A program made the position numbers and the translations under genes. Shown piece by piece: positions 26,325 through 35,772 of a stretch of 64,000 bases of DNA (within the stretch, counting starts at the first letter, position 1; each line of letters starts with the position of its first letter). Source of the stretch: Nocardia sp. (GTDB lineage: Bacteria > Actinomycetota > Actinomycetes > Mycobacteriales > Mycobacteriaceae); contig NZ_JAODNK010000097.1 of the NCBI RefSeq assembly GCF_025465275.1, forward strand, positions 22,456-86,455, written 5' to 3'. The notes under the pieces were generated by a model, which did not search any database, was not told the origin of the DNA, and worked only from the letters and a program-made list of their open reading frames with translations.

Positions 26325-27422
26325 TCAAGAGGCGAATGTATTCGTCTCTGCACCGATGTAGGTGCGGGCGATGAGCGCCAAACGCAGGTGAAACAAGCCA
26401 GATATCGCCGCAGAATCGATGCCGGTGAGCCGTCCGATCCGCTTTATTCGATAGTCGACGGTATTAGCATGAATGTGCAGCGTATGCGCGGTGCGCTTAC
26501 GGTTGAAACCGGTTCCGATGTGACATTCCAACGTCTCCAGCAACTCCGGATGAGCGTCGAGGGGATCGAGGATCGACACGAGCGCCTCACGCCCCGGACC
26601 GGGGCGGGTGGCCTGGTATTCGAGGACCAGATCGTTGAAGCGGTAGAGGGCCGGCGCACGCTTGAGCCGATGTGCCACGTCCAGCAACTCATGGGCGTGC
26701 TTGGCAGCCTCGGGTATCTGAGCGAGGACGGCCGGCACAACGGCCGCGATGATCGGGGCACCCGCAGCCTGCGACAGCCGGTCGACCAGGACTTCGAGAT
26801 CCGCATCCGCGAATTCCTCGGTCGGGGCGAGCAGCGTCGTATCATCGGCACCCAGGTCGGCCAATACCGTCTCGCTGTATTGGACCGTGAGAAGTGCCTG
26901 GATACGCCCCAGCCGTCGATGTGCGGCTGCCGAGCCGTCCACCATCGTAGGCGACTCGCCTGGATTTTCCGGAATCGACAGCGCCACAACCGAATACCGC
27001 GAGGCCACATCGATACCGCATTCGCGGGAGAAGAGCGCTGTCGCATGCCCGGCCAGCAGCGCCGAGGTCAGCGCCCGAACGCTGGCCCGGCGGTCCCGGA
27101 CCGTCACCTGCAGCTCACGCAAATAGGCGCGCGCGATCGCGCCATTGATGATCTCGAGCAGCTCCGTACGGGCCGGAACGCCGGCGATGAGATCATCGTA
27201 ATCCGCTGCGGTGACGTTGGGCACGACCAGATCTATACCGACATCGATGCCCAAATGGATCACATAGAGGACGGTGTCGATCGGCACGCCTTCCCGGGCA
27301 CAGTCGAAAGCGGCCGAAGCCAATCGCGCGGTCTTCTCGGGGATGTCCTCGCCGTCCAGCATGGTGACGGCGATCTCCTGGCAGTCCTGCGCAGCCGCGA
27401 GGAGGTCACCGTGACGAATCAT
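26325..27422 (-). CDS. PucR-type transcriptional regulator
   Basis: A 365-residue regulator with a GGDEF-like central region and the C-terminal PucR helix-turn-helix: LECHIGTGFNRKRTAHTL, then HANTVDYRIKRIGRLTG. Upstream residues form an all-helical sensor region. It is 16 bases downstream of the amidohydrolase stop on the same strand, so it is probably co-transcribed. Start ATG 27422 lacks a good ribosome site, consistent with coupling to the upstream gene. It may activate the amidohydrolase or the exported oxidases. Confidence 0.88.
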   Translation of the reverse strand: MIRHGDLLAAAQDCQEIAVTMLDGEDIPEKTARLASAAFDCAREGVPIDTVLYVIHLGIDVGIDLVVPNVTAADYDDLIAGVPARTELLEIINGAIARAYLRELQVTVRDRRASVRALTSALLAGHATALFSRECGIDVASRYSVVALSIPENPGESPTMVDGSAAAHRRLGRIQALLTVQYSETVLADLGADDTTLLAPTEEFADADLEVLVDRLSQAAGAPIIAAVVPAVLAQIPEAAKHAHELLDVAHRLKRAPALYRFNDLVLEYQATRPGPGREALVSILDPLDAHPELLETLECHIGTGFNRKRTAHTLHIHANTVDYRIKRIGRLTGIDSAAISGLFHLRLALIARTYIGAETNTFAS

Positions 27423-27438
27423 GAGGGAGAGCAGCCTG

Positions 27439-28674
27439 TCAGATAGGGAACGAAAGCCCGAGCAGCTTGATCGCGTTTCCCCTGGCGATCTTATTGATTG
27501 CGGTCTGTTCCAAATGACCGAACTGCATTGCCGCCGCCTCTCGAGAATGCGGCCAGGTCCCGTCCTGATGCGGATAGTCAGTCTCGAACAGCACGTTGTC
27601 CAACCCGACTTTGTCGAGCAGCTCCACACCGACGGAGTCTTTGAAGAAACAGCTCGATATCTGGCGGTAGTAGTAGGTCGAGGGCAGTTCGGGGCAGTTC
27701 AGCTGACCGTTCGCCCAGCCTCGGTGGGTCTCCCAAACATCGTCCATGCGCTCCAGCACGTAGGGAATCCACCCGATCTGCGCCTCGGCGTACAGCAGCT
27801 TCAAATTCGGGAATCGGTGCAGCACACCGGAAAACAGGAAGTCGGTCATGCTCGCGACACTGTTACCGAAGATGATGGTCGCGCCGACCGCGCCGGGGGC
27901 GTCGGCCGATGTCTGGGGCGTTTTGGTGCCGGAGCCGATGTGCATCGACAGGACTGTGCCCGTGTCCTCGCACGCGGCGAAGAACGGATCCCAGTACCCC
28001 GAATGCAGACTCGGCAGGTCCAGATATGCCGGCAATTCACTGAAGGCGACGGCTCGGACACCGCGCGCCGCGTTCCGCCGAAGCTCGGCAACAGCCAGAT
28101 CAACGTCCCACAGCGGTACCAGGCACAGCGGAATCAGCCGACCTTCGCTGGGACCGCACCACTCCTCGACCATCCAATCGTTGTAGGCCTCGACACACAG
28201 TTTCGCCAGCTCCCGGTCCTTTCCCCAGAGAAAGATCTGCCCGCAGAAACGCACGTAGTTCGGAAAGCACATCTGCGCCTGCACGCCGTTGCGATCCATA
28301 TCGAGGAGCCGCTCGGACGGAATCCAACAGCCGGGCCGCATATCCGGATAGTCGATTCCTTCATTGGTGACTTCATCGGCAGGAACACCCGCTGCGGCGA
28401 TGTACCGCTTGATCTGGGTGCGGCTGTTTTCATAGACCCACCAGGCCACATCGGGGCCTTCGGTGCCCGGCACCTCGACATACCTGCCGTCGACCAGGGT
28501 GACTTCACCGCCGGGCGCCCGCTCGATCCTCGGCCCGATATCGCGCAGCCGAGCAGGGAGTCGTTTGCTCCACAGATCCGGCGGCTCGACGACGTGGGCA
28601 TCGACGTCGATCAACGGCGGGATCAATGCCAACCGCTCTTCGAGCGCATCGGCCCGAGCAAGGTTCTCCGTCAT
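27439..28674 (-). CDS. Metal-dependent amidohydrolase (amidohydrolase 2 family)
   Basis: 411 residues of the same family as 18784: DVDAHVVEPPDLW at the N-terminus, MHIGSGTKTPQTSADAPGAV in the middle, AEAQIGWIPYVLERMDD, and ETDYPHQDGTWPHS at the C-terminus. It is more distant from the other two copies than they are from each other. Start ATG 28674 has GGAGG upstream. The AT-rich motif at 28704-28720 is 30 bases upstream. It is followed by the PucR gene. Confidence 0.88.
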   Translation of the reverse strand: MTENLARADALEERLALIPPLIDVDAHVVEPPDLWSKRLPARLRDIGPRIERAPGGEVTLVDGRYVEVPGTEGPDVAWWVYENSRTQIKRYIAAAGVPADEVTNEGIDYPDMRPGCWIPSERLLDMDRNGVQAQMCFPNYVRFCGQIFLWGKDRELAKLCVEAYNDWMVEEWCGPSEGRLIPLCLVPLWDVDLAVAELRRNAARGVRAVAFSELPAYLDLPSLHSGYWDPFFAACEDTGTVLSMHIGSGTKTPQTSADAPGAVGATIIFGNSVASMTDFLFSGVLHRFPNLKLLYAEAQIGWIPYVLERMDDVWETHRGWANGQLNCPELPSTYYYRQISSCFFKDSVGVELLDKVGLDNVLFETDYPHQDGTWPHSREAAAMQFGHLEQTAINKIARGNAIKLLGLSFPI

Positions 28675-28703
28675 CTCTAGCCTCCAGGGTCATAAAACAT
28701 CTT

Positions 28704-28720
28704 TGATATAGTATACAGTT
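28704..28720. promoter_or_regulatory. AT-rich island motif (site i)
   Basis: Minus-strand ACTGTATACTATATCAA, 30 bases upstream of the amidohydrolase start at 28674. Confidence 0.55.
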
Positions 28721-28752
28721 TGAGTCTAATCGGTACCCCCGACGGATACCCA

Positions 28753-29943
28753 TCATTCAGCCGCGCCGGCCACCCCTGCGGCCTCCATTGCTTCGATCTC
28801 CTCCGTGCCGAAACCCAGTTCGCGCAGCACGGCCGTCGTGTGCTCACCGAGGGCAGGGACCGGGTCCAGCCGCCAGTCCCAGCCCAGCACCTCGGGCGGG
28901 GGAAGCAGTCCGAGAACAGCACCGACGGGAGAGGCGATCTCTTCCCAGCGCCCCCGCTCCACCAACTGTGGATGGTCGAGTACATCGGTCGGCGAGTTCA
29001 GTCGAGCGTGGCCGATCCCGGCCGCGTCTGCGGCCTTCCGGCAGGAGTCCAATGCCCGCTCGCCGACCCACGCACCGATGACGGCATCGAGTTCGGCGCG
29101 CCGTTTCACCCGGTCTGCGTTGGACGCGAACCGCGGATCCTCCGCAAGATCGGGACGCCGCAACACATCCAGAGCGAGCCGCCGCCACTCTCGATCGTTC
29201 GTCGTACCCAAGACGAGGACCTGACCGTCGCTGGTCCGATACGCCCCGTACGGTGACACCATCGGCGAGCTGAGTCCGTTCGGCTGGACATCGGCGCCCC
29301 CGTAACGGGCCTGATTCAACGCGAAGCCCATCCACTCGGCCACGACATCGAACAGGCCCACGGAGATCTCCGCGCCCTCGCCGGTGCGCTCTCGGACAAA
29401 CAGGGCGGTCAGCACGCTCGACAACGCATACATACCCGCACCGATATCGGCGATGGGTATACCCGGTTTAGCCGGTTGTTCGGGAGTGCCGGTGATAGCG
29501 CACGACCCGGCCTCCGCTTGAACGAGCAGATCATAGGCCCGCGCGTCGGAGTAGGGCCCGCCGCGGCCGAATCCGGAGATATCCACGGTGATTAAGCGCG
29601 GATTCACGGCTCGCAACTCCGCCATATCCACTCCGATTCGACCGGCGGCGCCTGGAGCAAGATTCTGAACCAAGATGTCGGCCCGGTCGATCAGCCGGGC
29701 CAGCACCTCCTGGCCACGCGGCTGCTTCAGGTCCAGCGCGACCGACTCCTTGTTCCGGTTGGCCCAGACGAAGTGGGCGCCCATTCCGCGTACGACGTCG
29801 TCGTAGTCTCGAGCGAAGTCGCCACCGATTCGGTTCTCCACCTTGATGACCCGAGCGCCGAGATCACCCAGATGCCGAGTACAGATCGGCGCGGACACGG
29901 CCTGTTCGATCGCGACGACGACAAGTCCCGACAAAGGTTGCAT
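28753..29943 (-). CDS. CaiB/BaiF (class III) CoA-transferase
   Basis: 396 residues: GLVVVAIEQAVSAPICTRHL, LGARVIKVENRIGGDFARDY, NRNKESVALDL, and the nucleophile aspartate in RAYDLLVQAEAG. The C-terminal lobe (GRWEEIASP, then LGEHTTAVLRELGF) is complete, as in succinyl-CoA:acid transferases and racemases. It lies eight bases downstream of the SDR at 29952 on the same strand and forms an operon with it. Confidence 0.92.
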   Translation of the reverse strand: MQPLSGLVVVAIEQAVSAPICTRHLGDLGARVIKVENRIGGDFARDYDDVVRGMGAHFVWANRNKESVALDLKQPRGQEVLARLIDRADILVQNLAPGAAGRIGVDMAELRAVNPRLITVDISGFGRGGPYSDARAYDLLVQAEAGSCAITGTPEQPAKPGIPIADIGAGMYALSSVLTALFVRERTGEGAEISVGLFDVVAEWMGFALNQARYGGADVQPNGLSSPMVSPYGAYRTSDGQVLVLGTTNDREWRRLALDVLRRPDLAEDPRFASNADRVKRRAELDAVIGAWVGERALDSCRKAADAAGIGHARLNSPTDVLDHPQLVERGRWEEIASPVGAVLGLLPPPEVLGWDWRLDPVPALGEHTTAVLRELGFGTEEIEAMEAAGVAGAAE

Positions 29944-29951
29944 CAGCGGCC

Positions 29952-30719
29952 CTATCGCGGAGCGAAGCGTTGGCCGCCATCGAGCCTGATGGTTTGGCCG
30001 TTGAGCATCGGATTGCGGACGATGGCCTCGACCAGCCAGGCGTATTCCTGTGGTCTTCCGGCGCGCTTCGGAAACGCGGCGTCCTTGGTCAGAGTGGAGA
30101 TGAGTTCATCCGAGGCCGCTTCCAGCAATCCGGTAGCGAAGAGACTGGGCGCAATGGCCAGCACCCGAATACCCAAGCCACCGAGGTCCCTCGCCATGGT
30201 GAGGCTCATTCCCGCAATACCGGCCTTGGCCGCCGTGTAAGCGACCTGTCCGATCTGTCCTTCGAAGGCGGCGATCGACGAGGTGTTGATGAGGACGCCT
30301 CGCTCCCCGTCCTCGTCCGGCTCGTTCTTGCTCATGTGCCAGGCCTGCAACCGGTTGAGGTTGAAAGTTCCGATCAGGTTGAGCTCGATGAGCTTTCGAA
30401 ACTCGGCCAGCGGTAGCGGCCCGTCCTTGCCGATGATGCGCTTGCTGACCCCGCCGCCCGCAGTGTTCACCGCGACATGCATACCGCCGTGGTCCCGGAC
30501 GACCGCCTGCAGCGCCTCGTCGGTGCCCGCCTCATCGGTGATGTCGCACGGGTGGAAGGTGGCGCCCCCGACCAAGGAATCCGTCACCTCTTTACCTTGA
30601 CTGCCCGGCAGATCCAGGATGGCCACTGTGGCTCCTCGGTCGGCCAACAATTCGGCCGTGGCCCGGCCCATGCCTGAACCGCCGCCTACGACCACGGCAA
30701 TCTTGTTGCTTACATCCAT
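29952..30719 (-). CDS. Short-chain dehydrogenase (3-hydroxyacyl-CoA dehydrogenase type II-like)
   Basis: A 255-residue classical SDR: VVVGGGSGMGRATAELLADR, DLPGSQG cofactor-selectivity region, a Ser-Tyr-Lys set in NTSSIAAFEGQIG and AYTAAKAG. The inserted DGPLPLAEFRKLIELNLIG segment is typical of HSD10-like hydroxyacyl-CoA dehydrogenases. Start ATG 30719. It shares the divergent AT-rich promoter (30772-30788) with the thiolase, which fits paired action: dehydrogenation to a 3-ketoacyl-CoA, then thiolysis. Confidence 0.9.
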   Translation of the reverse strand: MDVSNKIAVVVGGGSGMGRATAELLADRGATVAILDLPGSQGKEVTDSLVGGATFHPCDITDEAGTDEALQAVVRDHGGMHVAVNTAGGGVSKRIIGKDGPLPLAEFRKLIELNLIGTFNLNRLQAWHMSKNEPDEDGERGVLINTSSIAAFEGQIGQVAYTAAKAGIAGMSLTMARDLGGLGIRVLAIAPSLFATGLLEAASDELISTLTKDAAFPKRAGRPQEYAWLVEAIVRNPMLNGQTIRLDGGQRFAPR

Positions 30720-30771
30720 TCCGCCGAAACCTTCCACCTCTACGCGGCCCAGGCCAGCCGATCGCCCGCCC

Positions 30772-30788
30772 AATATATAATGTATATT
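30772..30788. promoter_or_regulatory. AT-rich island motif (site j), palindrome in a divergent promoter
   Basis: AATATA-TAATG-TATATT, six-base perfect arms, between the SDR (minus) and thiolase (plus). Confidence 0.65.
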
Positions 30789-30829
30789 CCCTTCTGCCAA
30801 GAGTCCGAGACCAACCGGGAGTCCAGCCC

Positions 30830-32044
30830 ATGCGTGAAGCCGTTATTTGTGAGCCGATTCGGACACCGGTGGGTGGTTACGGTGGCGCCCTGCGGGACGT
30901 GACTCCCCCAGATCTCGCCGCTACCGTCCTCCGCGAATTAGCCAAAAGGACCGGGATCTCCTCAGCGGACATCAACGAAGTCCTACTGGGACAGTGTTAT
31001 CCAAACTCCGATGCCCCGGCCATCGGCCGCGTCGCGGCGCTCGACGCGGGATTCGACGTCAGCGTCGCCGGTATGCAGATGGATCGTCGATGCGGTTCGG
31101 GCCTGCAAGCCGTACTGAACGCTGCGATGCAAATCCAGACCGGCGTCAGTGATCTGATCATCGCCGGCGGGGTGGAGAGCATGAGCTCGGCACCGCTCTA
31201 CTCCACGAGTATGCGCTGGGGTGTTCGAGGCGGCGGCGTCACTCTCCACGACGCGTTGGCACAGGGACGAGTTACAGCCGGCGGCCGTCACCATCCGGTG
31301 CCCGGCGGAATGCTCGAAACCGCCGAGAATTTGCGCGCCGCGTACGGGATCTCACGGTTGGCGCAAGATGAACTGGCATTGCGATCCCACCAGCGCGCTA
31401 CCGCAGCCCAGCAGGCGGGCGTATTCGACGAGGAGATCGTTCCAGTTACTGTTCGAACGCGGCGAGGGGAGGTAGTGGTTAAGTCCGACGAGCATCCTCG
31501 AGCCGACAGCTCCCTGGACGCATTGGTCAGGCTTCGCCCGATCCTTGTCGACACGGACCCGGATGCGACCGTTACCGCAGGCAACGCAAGTGGCCAAAAC
31601 GACGGCGCCGCAGCCTGTATCGTGACACACCCGGCGAGGGCCGAACAGCTCGGCCTGCGACCGATTGCGCGGCTGGTTTCCTGGGCGGTGGCCGGCGTAC
31701 CCCCGCGCACCATGGGTATCGGCCCGGTACCATCCACGGCAGCGGCTCTCGACCGCGCCGGGCTGAAACTTGCCGATATCGATCTGATCGAGATCAATGA
31801 AGCATTTGCCGCCCAGGTCCTCGCGTGCACGACCGAGTGGGGCTTGTCCGATACGGACTGGGAACGGATCAATGTGCACGGATCCGGCATTTCCCTGGGG
31901 CACCCGGTCGGCGCAACGGGCTGCCGGATCCTGACCACACTCCTGCGTGAGCTCGATCGCCGAAGCGGCAGGTACGGGCTGGAAACGATGTGCATCGGCG
32001 GTGGGCAGGGACTGACCGCGGTATTCGAACACCTACCGGCATAG
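30830..32044 (+). CDS. Acetyl-CoA C-acyltransferase (thiolase, FadA type)
   Basis: A 404-residue degradative thiolase. It has the nucleophile cysteine in DRRCGSGLQAV near residue 90, NEAFAAQVLA near 320, SGISLGHPVGATGCRI with the catalytic histidine, and the final CIGGGQG cysteine. All residues expected of an active thiolase are present. Start ATG 30830 has GGGAG upstream. It is divergent from the SDR/CoA-transferase operon. Confidence 0.93.
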   Translation: MREAVICEPIRTPVGGYGGALRDVTPPDLAATVLRELAKRTGISSADINEVLLGQCYPNSDAPAIGRVAALDAGFDVSVAGMQMDRRCGSGLQAVLNAAMQIQTGVSDLIIAGGVESMSSAPLYSTSMRWGVRGGGVTLHDALAQGRVTAGGRHHPVPGGMLETAENLRAAYGISRLAQDELALRSHQRATAAQQAGVFDEEIVPVTVRTRRGEVVVKSDEHPRADSSLDALVRLRPILVDTDPDATVTAGNASGQNDGAAACIVTHPARAEQLGLRPIARLVSWAVAGVPPRTMGIGPVPSTAAALDRAGLKLADIDLIEINEAFAAQVLACTTEWGLSDTDWERINVHGSGISLGHPVGATGCRILTTLLRELDRRSGRYGLETMCIGGGQGLTAVFEHLPA

Positions 32045-32094
32045 CGGGATTCCTACGCCCGGCCCCTCCCCCGCGCAACCGCGCATGGAGGGGA

Positions 32095-32514
32095 TCAGCC
32101 GGGGGTGATCAGCCTGCGGCTCAGCCGCCAACCGTCCGCAGTCCGGAGGAACGAGTCACGGTATTTGCCCATCGAGCGCAATTCCGGCTCGACGTCTGTG
32201 TTGCCGTAGAAGAGCCAGTAAGACTCCGCGGCAGCGTGATCCCCCTCGACCTGGACTGCCACGGTGGTGATTACGTGCCGAGTTCCGCTTCCGGGCCCGG
32301 TCGTCCCGGCATTCCTCCTCGATACCGCCGCGGCGAGGATCTCGCCCCGCCCTCGGCGCACCGCGGCCCCCGGCATCTCCCACAGAGCATCGACCGTGAA
32401 TCGCGACCCGTAGAGCTCGAGCGGACCGTCATCGGAATGGTGCGCAATCTGTGCGACGACGTTCCGAATCTCCAACTCGTCCGCAATCCGCCGGGTGTTG
32501 TCCAAGTCAGGCAC
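32095..32514 (-). CDS. SnoaL-like (NTF2-fold) protein
   Basis: A 139-residue cone-fold protein of the SnoaL/ketosteroid-isomerase-like class: EIRNVVAQIAHHSDDGPLE, FTVDALWEMPG, RHVITTVAVQVEGDHAAAES, and YRDSFLRTADGWRLSRRL. Proteins of this size in catabolic islands are isomerases, hydratases or small dioxygenase subunits. The catalytic residue cannot be assigned. Start GTG 32514 has AGGAGA six bases upstream. It shares the AT-rich divergent promoter with the ligase at 32571. Confidence 0.8.
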   Translation of the reverse strand: MPDLDNTRRIADELEIRNVVAQIAHHSDDGPLELYGSRFTVDALWEMPGAAVRRGRGEILAAAVSRRNAGTTGPGSGTRHVITTVAVQVEGDHAAAESYWLFYGNTDVEPELRSMGKYRDSFLRTADGWRLSRRLITPG

Positions 32515-32552
32515 GCGATCTCTCCTGGGGGCCGTAGACTTTCAGGTCGTTA

Positions 32553-32573
32553 GTACTATATATATAATATATG
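32553..32573. promoter_or_regulatory. AT-rich island motif (site k), divergent promoter
   Basis: GTACTATATATATAATATAT, directly abutting the ATG of the acyl-CoA ligase at 32571. The closeness suggests a leaderless mRNA for the ligase. Confidence 0.55.
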
Positions 32574-34238
32574 CAAGATGAGACAGGGCTACTTCCCTCC
32601 GGAGAGGCCGCGGACCCCCGCGGAGACCTGCGCTGGGGCACTATCGGCGGAATGCTCACCGATGTCGCGCTTCGACTGACAGACGGCGAGGCAATCGTGG
32701 ACGGCGACGTCCGACTGAGCTATGCCGAACTCGATTCCCTCGTGTGGCGAGCCACCCGCGCCTTCCTTGCCCTCGGCGTCGAAAAGGGTGATCGGGTGGC
32801 GATCTGGGCGCCGAATTCCTGGCACTGGGTTGTCGCCGCGCTGGGCATTCAACGTGCCGGTGGGGTGCTCGTCCCCCTGAATACGCGCTTCCTCGCCGAG
32901 GAGGCAACGTACATTCTGCGCAAGAGCGAAGCGCGGATCCTTTGCGTGGTAGGCGAATTCCTCGGGCGGGACTATCCGCTCTTCCTGCGGACCGCTGCGG
33001 GCGCCCTCGGCAAGAACCACCCCTACGCGCTGCTACCGCAACTGGAACACGCGGTCGCCTTCGACTCCGAGCCGCGCCGCGGCGTGCACACCTGGAATGA
33101 GTTCCTCGCGTCCGGCGATGCGATTACCCCGGCCGACGCGGAGCGGCGAGCGGCCGAGGTCGGTCCGGAGGATCTCTCGGACATGCTGTTCACCTCGGGC
33201 ACAACGGGAAAGCCGAAGGGCGCCATGTGCACTCATCAGCAGACGCTGCGCGCCTACACCGTGTGGTCGGAGATGGTCGGATTGCGGGAGCAAGACCGAT
33301 ACCTGGTCGTCAATCCGTTCTTTCATGGATTCGGATATAAGGCAGGCTGGCTGGCCTCCCTCATTTCCGGCGCGACAATCCTGCCCGAGAAGACGCTCGA
33401 TGTAGCGCACGTACTGGATATGGTCCGCCGGGAACGCGTCACCGTTCTTCCCGGAACCCCGACGCTGTACCAAACCATGCTCGAGCATCCGGATTTCACC
33501 ACCGATGGTGTATCCAGCCTGCGCCTGGCGGTGACGGGCGCCGCCAGCGTTCCGCCGAATCTGCTCTATCGCATCAAGGAGAGCCTCGGCTTTTCGCACA
33601 TCGTCACCGGTTACGGCCTGACCGAGTCCTGCGCGATCGTCTCCATGTGCCGGCATGACGACCCGCTGGAGACGGTCGCCACGACTTGCGGGCGTCCACT
33701 ACCGCATCTTTCCGTCATAGCGGCAGACTCGGAAGGCAAGCCGCTTCCGCCGGGCGATCAGGGCGAGATCCTGGTGCGCGGTTATACCGTCATGAAGGGC
33801 TACTTCGGGGAAGACGCCGAGACAGCGGCCACCATCGACAAGAACGGCTGGCTACACACCGGCGACATCGGCACGATCGACGAGAACGGGCGCATCAGAA
33901 TCACCGACCGCATCAAGGATATGTACATCGTCGGTGGATTCAACGCCTACCCGGCGGAGATCGAGAAGATCCTGGACAGCCATCCCGCCGTCGCGCAGTC
34001 CGCGGTGATCGGCATTCCCGACGAACGGATGGGGGAAGTCGGCGCCGCATTCATTGTCCTCAGGCGAGGTTCCGAACTCGGCGAAGAAGAGTTGATCGCT
34101 TGGGCGCGGCAGAAGATGGCCAATTACAAGGTGCCCCGCATGGTCTATATCAGGACCGAACTGCCAACCAATGCGGCCGGCAAGGTGGTCAAAGGTGTTC
34201 TGCGCGAGCAGGCCCGCGAGTTGAGCCCAGGAGTGTGA
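32571..34238 (+). CDS. Acyl-CoA ligase (FadD3-like, ANL superfamily)
   Basis: A 555-residue FadD. Seen: TSGTTGKPKGAMCTH near residue 210, FHGFGYKAGW, TGYGLTESCAIVS near 345, GWLHTGDIG near 420, RIKDMYIVGGFNAYPAEIE, and the catalytic lysine in NAAGKVVKG. It resembles ligases acting on ring-derived or side-chain acids (FadD3 family). Start ATG 32571 lies within the AT-rich promoter, so leaderless translation is likely. It is two bases from the crotonase at 34241 in one operon. Confidence 0.93.
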   Translation: MQDETGLLPSGEAADPRGDLRWGTIGGMLTDVALRLTDGEAIVDGDVRLSYAELDSLVWRATRAFLALGVEKGDRVAIWAPNSWHWVVAALGIQRAGGVLVPLNTRFLAEEATYILRKSEARILCVVGEFLGRDYPLFLRTAAGALGKNHPYALLPQLEHAVAFDSEPRRGVHTWNEFLASGDAITPADAERRAAEVGPEDLSDMLFTSGTTGKPKGAMCTHQQTLRAYTVWSEMVGLREQDRYLVVNPFFHGFGYKAGWLASLISGATILPEKTLDVAHVLDMVRRERVTVLPGTPTLYQTMLEHPDFTTDGVSSLRLAVTGAASVPPNLLYRIKESLGFSHIVTGYGLTESCAIVSMCRHDDPLETVATTCGRPLPHLSVIAADSEGKPLPPGDQGEILVRGYTVMKGYFGEDAETAATIDKNGWLHTGDIGTIDENGRIRITDRIKDMYIVGGFNAYPAEIEKILDSHPAVAQSAVIGIPDERMGEVGAAFIVLRRGSELGEEELIAWARQKMANYKVPRMVYIRTELPTNAAGKVVKGVLREQARELSPGV

Positions 34239-34240
34239 CG

Positions 34241-35056
34241 ATGAATCGGTACGAATCGGTGGACGGTCTCGACGTCACCGTCGATAGCAACGTGCTGCGG
34301 CTGACCCTCAACGACCCGGAGCGGCGCAATGCGCTGACCGACACCTCGGTCGCCGGGTTCATCCGATCGCTCGAGACAGCAGCGACCGATGACAGCTTGC
34401 GCGCCATTCTGCTGACGAGCACGGGCAAAGACTTTTGCAGTGGTTTCGATATCGTCGCGCGCAACGCGCGCGCCGAGACCGACGAGCGGCCCCGCACGGG
34501 CAGTATTCAGCGTCGGCTGCCGACGCAGGCGAACCGGCTCATCCCCTTGCTCCTGGAGATTCAGCTTCCTGTGGTCTGCGCCATTCGGGGATGGGCCGTG
34601 GGCATCGGCGCACAACTGGCGCTGGCCGCCGATTTCACTGTCGCCGCGGTCGATTCGGTCTTCTGGTACCCGTTCCTACGCCGCGGATTCACACCCGACT
34701 CCGCGAGCACGTGGCTACTCCCCCGGACCGTAGGAATGGCCCGGGCCCGCGAACTGCTCATGCTCGACCGAAAGTTTTCCGGCATCGAGGCGGTCGAATG
34801 GGGAATCGCCCACACCACAGCCGAATCCGAGAAGGTAGAGGTCGTGGCCGACGATCTGGTAGCTCGCCTCGCCGGCGGACCCACCGTGGCGCTCGGGCTC
34901 ACGAAGCGGCTACTGAACTCCGCCTCGGAACAAGACCTGTACCAGCACTTGACAACTGAGGCCTACGCGATGGAACTCAGTTCCCGCAGTCCCGATTTCC
35001 GTGAGGGCTTACGCGCTTTCATCGACCGTCGCAGCCCTACATTCGAAGGCCGCTAA
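34241..35056 (+). CDS. Crotonase (enoyl-CoA hydratase/isomerase) family protein
   Basis: 271 residues: LRLTLNDPERRNALTD, FCSGFDIVARN, GWAVGIGAQLALAADF, and FLRRGFTPDSASTWLLPRTVG. It lacks both hydratase glutamates (Q at the first, F at the second) and instead carries the RRG-x-x-x-D/E signature shared with the crotonase at 37562. Start ATG 34241 has CAGGAG upstream. It is coupled to the ligase. Its 3' end overlaps the convergent GntR gene by four bases. Confidence 0.88.
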   Translation: MNRYESVDGLDVTVDSNVLRLTLNDPERRNALTDTSVAGFIRSLETAATDDSLRAILLTSTGKDFCSGFDIVARNARAETDERPRTGSIQRRLPTQANRLIPLLLEIQLPVVCAIRGWAVGIGAQLALAADFTVAAVDSVFWYPFLRRGFTPDSASTWLLPRTVGMARARELLMLDRKFSGIEAVEWGIAHTTAESEKVEVVADDLVARLAGGPTVALGLTKRLLNSASEQDLYQHLTTEAYAMELSSRSPDFREGLRAFIDRRSPTFEGR

Positions 35057-35772
35057 TCGGCGGATTCGCCGATCACTCCGCGTGCGGACAGCAGGGCGAC
35101 CACCTTTTCGGATTCCTGCTGAAGCATTTTCACGAATTCCAGCTCGGCCGTCTCGCCGTCGTTCGCCTTCAGCGCGCGCATCACCGCACGCAACCCGCGC
35201 TTCTGGAGTCGAATGGCGTCGGGAACCTCGGCGAAGTAATTACCGGGCACGATACTGACCGTCATCAGCCGGACTGTGGCGGTGATTCGCCGGGAGGCGG
35301 CGAGCACGAACAGCCGATGCAGGAATTCCATATTGAGCTGGCTGAACTCGTCCGCCCCGGTGGCCTCCTGCAGTCTGCGATGCAGCCTGCCCAGCTCCGT
35401 GATCTGCTCCGGTGTGCCGCGCTCAGCGGCCCGGCGTGCACCGAAACCGTATATCCGGCCCATCAATTCGTAGTGATCACGCGTCGAATTCTCATCGAGG
35501 CCGACCACGAACGCGCCGCGGTGCGGCTCGATCATCACCCAGCCCTCGCGGTCGAGGGCGATTACAGCCTCTCGGACCGGGACACGGCTGACACGCAATT
35601 CGGCCGCGATTTCGTCCTGACGGATACGGTCGCCGACCTTGAGTTTGTTCTCGAAGATGAGCTGGCGGATGTATCCGGCAACCTGATGCGCGCTGGTGGG
35701 ACGGGACAGTCCCCCGGACGAGGCACCACCATCGTCAAAGGGCCGCGGCAGGGCTGAAGCCGAGCTGGTAAT
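35053..35772 (-). CDS. GntR-family (FCD type) regulator, paralogue 2, with non-standard start
   Basis: About 239 residues, close paralogue of the protein at 9590: QVAGYIRQLIFENKLKVGD, SRVPVREAVIALDREGW, DENSTRDHYELMGRIYGFGA, then the FCD domain. A longer in-frame ATG at 35826 exists, but it lies in the AT-rich promoter, has no ribosome site, and its extra residues are not conserved. GAGGAGG ends five bases before ATT at 35772, exactly where the paralogue has ATC. I take ATT as the likely start. Probable regulator of the island, divergent from the SDR operon. Confidence 0.85.
   Translation of the reverse strand: MTSSASALPRPFDDGGASSGGLSRPTSAHQVAGYIRQLIFENKLKVGDRIRQDEIAAELRVSRVPVREAVIALDREGWVMIEPHRGAFVVGLDENSTRDHYELMGRIYGFGARRAAERGTPEQITELGRLHRRLQEATGADEFSQLNMEFLHRLFVLAASRRITATVRLMTVSIVPGNYFAEVPDAIRLQKRGLRAVMRALKANDGETAELEFVKMLQQESEKVVALLSARGVIGESAD

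Noticed and set aside
26307..27446. 379-codon plus-strand open frame
   Set aside because: Antisense to the PucR gene; composition follows the complementary codons.
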